Of a stretch of DNA of 64,000 nt, positions 59,807-64,000 are shown piece after piece (the stretch's first letter is position 1; each line of letters opens with the position of its first letter). Under the pieces are notes generated by a model that saw only the letters and a program-made list of their open reading frames with translations, was not told the origin of the DNA and made no database searches. This stretch comes from Verrucomicrobiota bacterium (GTDB lineage: Bacteria; Verrucomicrobiota; Verrucomicrobiia; Opitutales; Opitutaceae): assembly GCA_023399155.1 (NCBI GenBank), contig JAEWQP010000022.1, forward strand, positions 434,001-498,000, given 5' to 3'. Position numbers and translations under genes: made by a program.

Positions 59807-61117
59807 CTAGAAGGCGATCCGACTTCCTGCGCTCGTGAGTTCCATCCAGCGGCCGACGGAAAACGGCTGGCCGTCGGTGAGGCGCTTCAATGCCTCGTCG
59901 TAGTGCAGCTCGTAGTTCCCGGTGATCTTCACGTTGTAGCCGCTGAACGTGCCGACCATCGTGCCCGAGTTGCCGCCGCCTTTCAGCTCGATGTTCGCGT
60001 TCGGAGCGTAGACTGCGGCGACGAGCGTTCCATTGCCGTGCAGCTTGATCGTCTGGGCGCCGTCGGTGGGATTGAAGCCGTAAATCTGCGCGTTGGCCGC
60101 GATGTTGGTCGCGTTCACCAGGCCGGTGCCGCCGACGTCGACATCGCCGTAGACATGCATGACGAGCGACGAGCCGGGGCTGATGATGACTGCGCCCTTC
60201 ACGTTCACCTCGCCGCGTACAACCATCGTGACATCGCCGGTGATCGTCAGGACTTCGGACGAGTTGTTGAGCGTGATATGCCCGAGTTCGTAGTCGCCGG
60301 AGGCGAGCGTGGTCGTGGTGGTGATGTTGCCTGCCGGCGTGAGGCCGGTCGGCACGTCCTTCAGCCGAAGCTCGCGGGCGGGATAGTCCTTCGTCATGCG
60401 CGAGGTGTCGATCTTCACGCCGTCCGGTGTATTCGCGCCGCGGATCTCCCCGTTGGGTCCGACGTCGATGTCGGCACCGCGCGTGAAGACATAGCCCCAG
60501 ATCTTCGCATTGCCGAGTGCGACGCCATCGCTCGTGGAGAGCACGCGCAGGCTCGCGATCTGGCCCCCGTCCTTGCGCTTGAGCGGATCATACTGTCCAC
60601 CGGTCGAGTATGTCTCCGAGTCCGAATCGAAACTGTCGATCATCGCGTTGCCGCCGGAAAAAGAGACGAGTTCCCGACCCTGCGGGCCGTCCGGGAAAAG
60701 CGAGCTGCGATGGAGCTGCACCTCGACCTGCTTGGTCACCGACGAGCCGAGCGGCCCGTTCACGTGCCCCTGTGCGACGATGCGCGGCGTATCCGATGTG
60801 TGCGGTCCGAAAACCACGACCTGGGCCACGCCTGTCATGCCCGACCCGAGGTCGAAGGTGGGGAGCACCTTCGTCAGGTTGCTGCCGTTGCCCTTGAACG
60901 CGGACCAGCCCGACCAGTCGCCATGGTTGACGGCGATCATCGCCTCCTCCAGGCCGGCCTCGGCGATATTGAGTGCGGAGTTTGCGTTGAACGAGGCGTT
61001 TGAGAGCCTGGATGTCTGGACGCAGATCGAGACAAATGTCCCGAGGGCGAGCGCCACGCCTGTGGAGAGAACGACGGCAGTGACGAGTACTCCACCGCGT
61101 TTGTTCCTGGTTTTCAT
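59807..61117 (-). CDS. PilX-like pilin-operon exported protein, C-terminal repeat domain
   Basis: A 436-residue protein with an N-terminal membrane helix of prepilin/PilX style (RGGVLVTAVVLSTGVALALG) without a clear GFTL prepilin cleavage site, then an alpha/beta region with IAEAGLEEAMIAVNHG. The C-terminal ~250 residues are beta-rich and Asn/Gly-rich: NITTTTTLASGDYELGHITL, ITGDVTMVVRGEVNVKGAVI and VYAPNANIELKGGGNSGTMV. This resembles polymer-like pilus-associated domains (DUF7305-like). It is the third gene of a leftward operon with two prepilin genes, so it is probably exported by the same machinery. Confidence 0.7.
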   Translation of the reverse strand: MKTRNKRGGVLVTAVVLSTGVALALGTFVSICVQTSRLSNASFNANSALNIAEAGLEEAMIAVNHGDWSGWSAFKGNGSNLTKVLPTFDLGSGMTGVAQVVVFGPHTSDTPRIVAQGHVNGPLGSSVTKQVEVQLHRSSLFPDGPQGRELVSFSGGNAMIDSFDSDSETYSTGGQYDPLKRKDGGQIASLRVLSTSDGVALGNAKIWGYVFTRGADIDVGPNGEIRGANTPDGVKIDTSRMTKDYPARELRLKDVPTGLTPAGNITTTTTLASGDYELGHITLNNSSEVLTITGDVTMVVRGEVNVKGAVIISPGSSLVMHVYGDVDVGGTGLVNATNIAANAQIYGFNPTDGAQTIKLHGNGTLVAAVYAPNANIELKGGGNSGTMVGTFSGYNVKITGNYELHYDEALKRLTDGQPFSVGRWMELTSAGSRIAF

Positions 61118-61128
61118 GATGTATGGGA

Positions 61129-61716
61129 TTAACCGCTGACGATCTTGTTGCGCAGCACGTAGCGCGCAGAAATCACGTTGTTGGTGGCGGTGGCCCGGCC
61201 GACTCCGGAACGCTGGGCCCGCAGCTGGATCTGCAGCTGTTTCACCTCGAGATCATTCGACGTCTCGAGCGGCTGTCCGTCACTGCCGAGCGCCATGCAG
61301 AAACGCTTCAGCACAAACGCCTCGATGCCCGTGATCAGGGCCTTTTCGCCCGGCGTGCCGGGGTTGCGGTAGAACGACTTGGTCTCGGGCTTGTACTCGT
61401 AACGCACATTGTGCGAGCCCGTCGGCGAACTGTCGGCCACGGAAAGGATGACCGCGTGCGAGGAGATCGTGGTGATGTTGACGGCCATCCGTACGTCGCG
61501 TGCAAACGTCTCCAGGCCGCTGCGGGCCTGGCGATCCATGTCCGAGTAGGCGATGGTGAGGAGCGAACTGCGGGCGAGAAACCCGAAGGCCGAGAATATC
61601 GCGACCATGGCCACGGCGGACAGCGTCATGGCGACCACCAGCTCCATAATTGTCATGCCGCGGCGGGTACGCCGGCGGCACGGCCTGCGGTCAGCGCCTG
61701 CGATAGTAGTAGTCAT
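61129..61716 (-). CDS. Prepilin-type protein (PulJ/GspJ-like)
   Basis: A 195-residue pseudopilin-type protein. The prepilin cleavage region is a basic leader RRRTRRG followed by MTIMELVVAMTLSAVAMVAI; the Glu five residues after the cleavage Gly is present (M-T-I-M-E). The rest has a few amphipathic helices and a beta domain. A GGAG ribosome-binding site sits 7 bp before ATG 61716, which decides the start over 61725. It overlaps the upstream pilin gene by 26 bp, coupling the two. Confidence 0.82.
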   Translation of the reverse strand: MTTTIAGADRRPCRRRTRRGMTIMELVVAMTLSAVAMVAIFSAFGFLARSSLLTIAYSDMDRQARSGLETFARDVRMAVNITTISSHAVILSVADSSPTGSHNVRYEYKPETKSFYRNPGTPGEKALITGIEAFVLKRFCMALGSDGQPLETSNDLEVKQLQIQLRAQRSGVGRATATNNVISARYVLRNKIVSG

Positions 61717-62131
61717 AGGCTCCATCCTCGGCGATGTAGGTCACGTAGCGACGCGTCCGCGCGCGCCCGTCGGAGGTCTTCCATGCGACGGAGAGGACCG
61801 CCTGCTTCAAGCCGGAGCGGACGGTCTCGATCTTGCGCGAGCACTCGAATTTCGGGAAATTCTTGATCGTCGGGTCGATCTCCACGACGAACGGCGCCGA
61901 CGCGGGCATCGCGGTGATCTCGGCCCAGTTGCGCAGGCGCAGGTTCTCAACCTCGCTCTGCAGGATTTGCGAGGCGAGCGTGCTGGCTCGCGCCTCCTCG
62001 AGGAGCTTGAAGCCGACGGTGATCGCGGAAATCGAGCTTACGAAGACCAGCAGCAAGATGGTGACCGCGATGAGCACTTCCGCCAGGGTGAACCCGGGCG
62101 CGCGCACGCGTCTGCTGTAGGTGGGAGCCAT
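61691..62131 (-). CDS. Prepilin-type protein (PulG/PilV-like)
   Basis: A 146-residue pseudopilin. It has a classic type IV prepilin cleavage site G-FTLAEVLIAVTILLLV after the short basic leader MAPTYSRRVRAP, with Glu at mature position 5. It continues with a helix and a small C-terminal domain (FPKFECSRKIETVRSGLKQA). First gene of the leftward three-gene operon; a promoter lies about 100 bp upstream. No secretion ATPase is in the window, so export partners lie elsewhere. Confidence 0.88.
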   Translation of the reverse strand: MAPTYSRRVRAPGFTLAEVLIAVTILLLVFVSSISAITVGFKLLEEARASTLASQILQSEVENLRLRNWAEITAMPASAPFVVEIDPTIKNFPKFECSRKIETVRSGLKQAVLSVAWKTSDGRARTRRYVTYIAEDGAYDYYYRRR

Positions 62132-62236
62132 GCGGGGTCATACGTCCTGCGATTCGCACGGTTGAGCCCCCCGAGTGCAAATAAACGAAGAACCCGGCGT
62201 GTCTGCATCGGTATTCCGGTATGCAGTTTGGGTGTG

Positions 62237-62266
62237 ATTACCCAACGGCCTGCAAAGGAGTGTCAA
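62237..62266 (-). promoter_or_regulatory. Promoter of the prepilin operon
   Basis: On the minus strand: TTGACA (62261-62266 on plus as tgtcaa), an 18-bp spacer and GGTAAT (62237-62242). It lies ~105 bp before the first pilin ATG and has the best -35 match seen in this window. Confidence 0.6.
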
Positions 62267-62352
62267 ACGCTCGTTCGAGGGTCCGGCGGTCCGGCACAAG
62301 CTGACGTATCCTCCTGTGGGGCAAAGACATTAGGGCATAGTCCGGAGCCCGG

Positions 62353-64000
62353 CTAGTCCCCGGTTGTGCGCAGGATGATCTCCTCCTGCTCGTGTCGGAA
62401 CTGCCCGGTAAAGAGGGCGTGGTAGCGGCCGCGGCGCCTCATCAGGGCGTCGTGTGTACCTGATTCCTCAATACGACCGCGGTCCACGAAGACGATCAGG
62501 TCGGCGGACCGGATGGTGGACAGCCGGTGCGCGATGACGAAGCTGATCCTGCCGCGGAAGACCGTGCGCAGCGCCGCCTGGATGAGCTGTTCCGCCTCGG
62601 TGTCGATCGAGGAGGTGGCTTCGTCCATGATGAAGATCTGCGGATCCGCCAGCAAAGCGCGGGCGAAGGAGATGAGCTGCTTCTGCCCGGTCGAGAGCCG
62701 GTTGCCTCCCTCGCCGACATCCGAGGCGTAGCCGTGCTCGAGCGCGCGGATGAAGCCGTCCGCGTTGGCCAGCCGCGCGGCGGCCTCGACCTCGGCGTCG
62801 CTCGCCTCAAGGCGTCCGTAGCGGATGTTCTCGCGCACCGATCCGCGGAACAGGTGCGGCTGCTGGAGCACGATGCCGAGGTTCGACTGCAGCCAGGCCA
62901 GGCTGCGCTCGCGATAGTCCGTCCCGTTGATCAGGATCCCGCCGGAGGTCGGCTCGTAGAAGCGGCTCACGAGGCTGACGATCGTCGTCTTGCCGCCGCC
63001 GCTCGGTCCGACGAGTGCGATAGTCTGGCCCGCATGCACGGTCAGGTCGAAGTGTTCGAGCACGCGAGCGCTTCCGCCATAGCCGAAGCTCACCCCGCGA
63101 AACTCGATCGTGCGGATGCGGTGCCCGCCGCCGTCGGGTGCTCGATCCCGGGCGGGCGATGCGGCGGCGGCATGTTGCGCGATCCGGGCGCGAACGGTAT
63201 CCGAATCACGGATGCGAGGTTCGGTCGCGAGGAGGCCGAGGACCCGCTCGCCCGCGGCCTGCGCGCCCTGCATCTGCACCAGCACGCTGGCGATGGAATT
63301 GACGGGGTAGAAGAACTGCCCGGTGTAGAAGAGGAACGCCACCAGCGTGCCCACCGACAGGCTGCCCTCCAGCATGCGCCCGCCGCCCGCCCAGAGCGCG
63401 AGCCCGCCCGCGACGCTGCCCAGCGTGAGCACGAGCGGCACGTAGAGCGCCGATTGCCGCGCGTTCCGCAGCGACGCCTCGAACATCCGGTCCGAGAGAC
63501 CGGTGAACTCCGCGAGATTCTCGCGCTCCCGCCCCAGCGTCCTGGTTGTCCGCATGCCACCGAGCGCCTCGCTGAACGAGGCGGTGATCATGGAATTCAC
63601 CTTCCGGGTCTCCCGCGCGCTCAGGAGCATGCGTTTCTGGAAGAGCGCGCTGACGAGGAGGAGCGGCGGCACGATCGCGAGCACGATCAGGCCGAGTTTC
63701 CAGTCCAGCCGCAGGAGCTGCAGCGCGATCATGAAGACCAGGCACACCGCCCACAGGCAGTCGAGGAAACCCCACGAGATGATGCGCGCGAGCTTGTCGC
63801 AGTCGGAGGTCAGACGGCTGACCAGCCAGCCGGTGGAGCGCGTGTCGAAGAACGCGAACTCGAGTTGCTGCAACCGCGCGAAGCCGTCGCGCCGGATGTC
63901 GTGGCTGACGTGATTGGCGATCGAGCCTGCGAGCAGGATGAACCACCACACGCCGAGCGCGAGTCCGGCCGCGAGACCCGCATAGGCGAGCGCGGGCGGG
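62353..64000 (-). CDS. ABC exporter, MsbA/LmrA-like (N-terminal part beyond window)
   Basis: About 549 residues of a fused ABC exporter are visible. It has five or more membrane helices in the N-terminal part (MWWFILLAGSIANHVSH; LVFMIALQLLRLDWKLGLIV), then an ABC domain with Walker A GPSGGGKTT, signature LSTGQKQLISFARAL, Walker B IFIMDEATSSID and switch VIAHRLSTIR. The frame is open to the window edge, so the true start lies further right; typical half-transporters are 570-620 residues. A substrate cannot be predicted. It may form a pair with another half-transporter upstream. Confidence 0.9.
   Translation of the reverse strand, partial: PPALAYAGLAAGLALGVWWFILLAGSIANHVSHDIRRDGFARLQQLEFAFFDTRSTGWLVSRLTSDCDKLARIISWGFLDCLWAVCLVFMIALQLLRLDWKLGLIVLAIVPPLLLVSALFQKRMLLSARETRKVNSMITASFSEALGGMRTTRTLGRERENLAEFTGLSDRMFEASLRNARQSALYVPLVLTLGSVAGGLALWAGGGRMLEGSLSVGTLVAFLFYTGQFFYPVNSIASVLVQMQGAQAAGERVLGLLATEPRIRDSDTVRARIAQHAAAASPARDRAPDGGGHRIRTIEFRGVSFGYGGSARVLEHFDLTVHAGQTIALVGPSGGGKTTIVSLVSRFYEPTSGGILINGTDYRERSLAWLQSNLGIVLQQPHLFRGSVRENIRYGRLEASDAEVEAAARLANADGFIRALEHGYASDVGEGGNRLSTGQKQLISFARALLADPQIFIMDEATSSIDTEAEQLIQAALRTVFRGRISFVIAHRLSTIRSADLIVFVDRGRIEESGTHDALMRRRGRYHALFTGQFRHEQEEIILRTTGD

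Overview
This is a GC-rich bacterial chromosome segment. The gene content (flavodoxin-type NADPH reductase in a nitrate-assimilation operon, FolE2/QueD/QueF, a DUF1343 lipoprotein, pilin-like exporter genes, dispersed palindromic intergenic repeats) and the low-AT promoters fit Verrucomicrobiota, most likely an Opitutaceae relative. That placement is inferred from gene style; no rRNA gene is present to confirm it. I see no phage, insertion sequence, CRISPR array or rRNA operon. Most genes are chromosomal housekeeping or metabolic genes, with one coherent accessory system, nitrate assimilation.

Layout. 0-4.4 kb: the 3' part of an RND efflux pump with its TolC-type channel, then a response regulator with a Cys-rich tail. 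4.6-5.9 kb: tRNA-Pro(CGG), then a tandem duplication covering the 3' end of a small secreted-protein gene. 6-9 kb: pyrE, a metallo-beta-lactamase-fold protein with a helical N-terminal domain, a small Cys-rich protein, and an acetate-transporter-family protein. 9.4-13.6 kb: a cytochrome c-PQQ sugar dehydrogenase fusion, a DUF3365 c-type haem protein, a MOSC protein and an outer-membrane porin. 13.8-27 kb: the nitrate assimilation locus, all on the minus strand (nasS-like sensor, narK, PP2C phosphatase-kinase fusion, nirA, CysJ-like flavoprotein, Fe-S/membrane-anchor fusion, nitrate reductase), with a divergent LysR regulator. 27-34.3 kb: tatD, sufE, two tandem paralogous lipoproteins, rlmI-like, a NamZ/DUF1343 lipoprotein and a TonB-C protein. 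34.3-44.4 kb: recD2, uup, a VWA-like protein, a NatAB-type ABC exporter and helical-repeat proteins. 44.4-45.35 kb: a long structured gene-free stretch bounded by terminators. 45.35-55 kb: pyruvate kinase with a YycJ-like hydrolase, queD, folE2, an exonuclease, a PTS IIA protein, two corA paralogues, rny and queF. 55-64 kb: hisN-like, a beta-CASP RNase-like protein, a degenerate response-regulator/HD protein, a three-gene pilin-like operon and the 3' part of an ABC exporter.

How the genes work together. The nas locus can take up nitrate (NarK), reduce it to nitrite (molybdopterin reductase) and then to ammonium (sirohaem NirA), with electrons from a CysJ-like NADPH flavoprotein and possibly from quinol through the Fe-S/DmsC-like fusion. 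Control is probably by the LysR protein, a cytosolic NrtA-like sensor and the phosphatase-kinase. FolE2, QueD and QueF supply three steps of queuosine (preQ1) synthesis.

The most unusual items are: a 52-bp palindromic repeat with covarying arms concentrated in the nas locus; an apparent in-frame repeat insertion in the nitrate reductase gene; a shared N-terminal motif in NirA and its flavoprotein; a candidate structured RNA near 44.8-45.1 kb; a receiver protein with Glu in place of the phospho-Asp; and the tandemly duplicated gene end near 5 kb.
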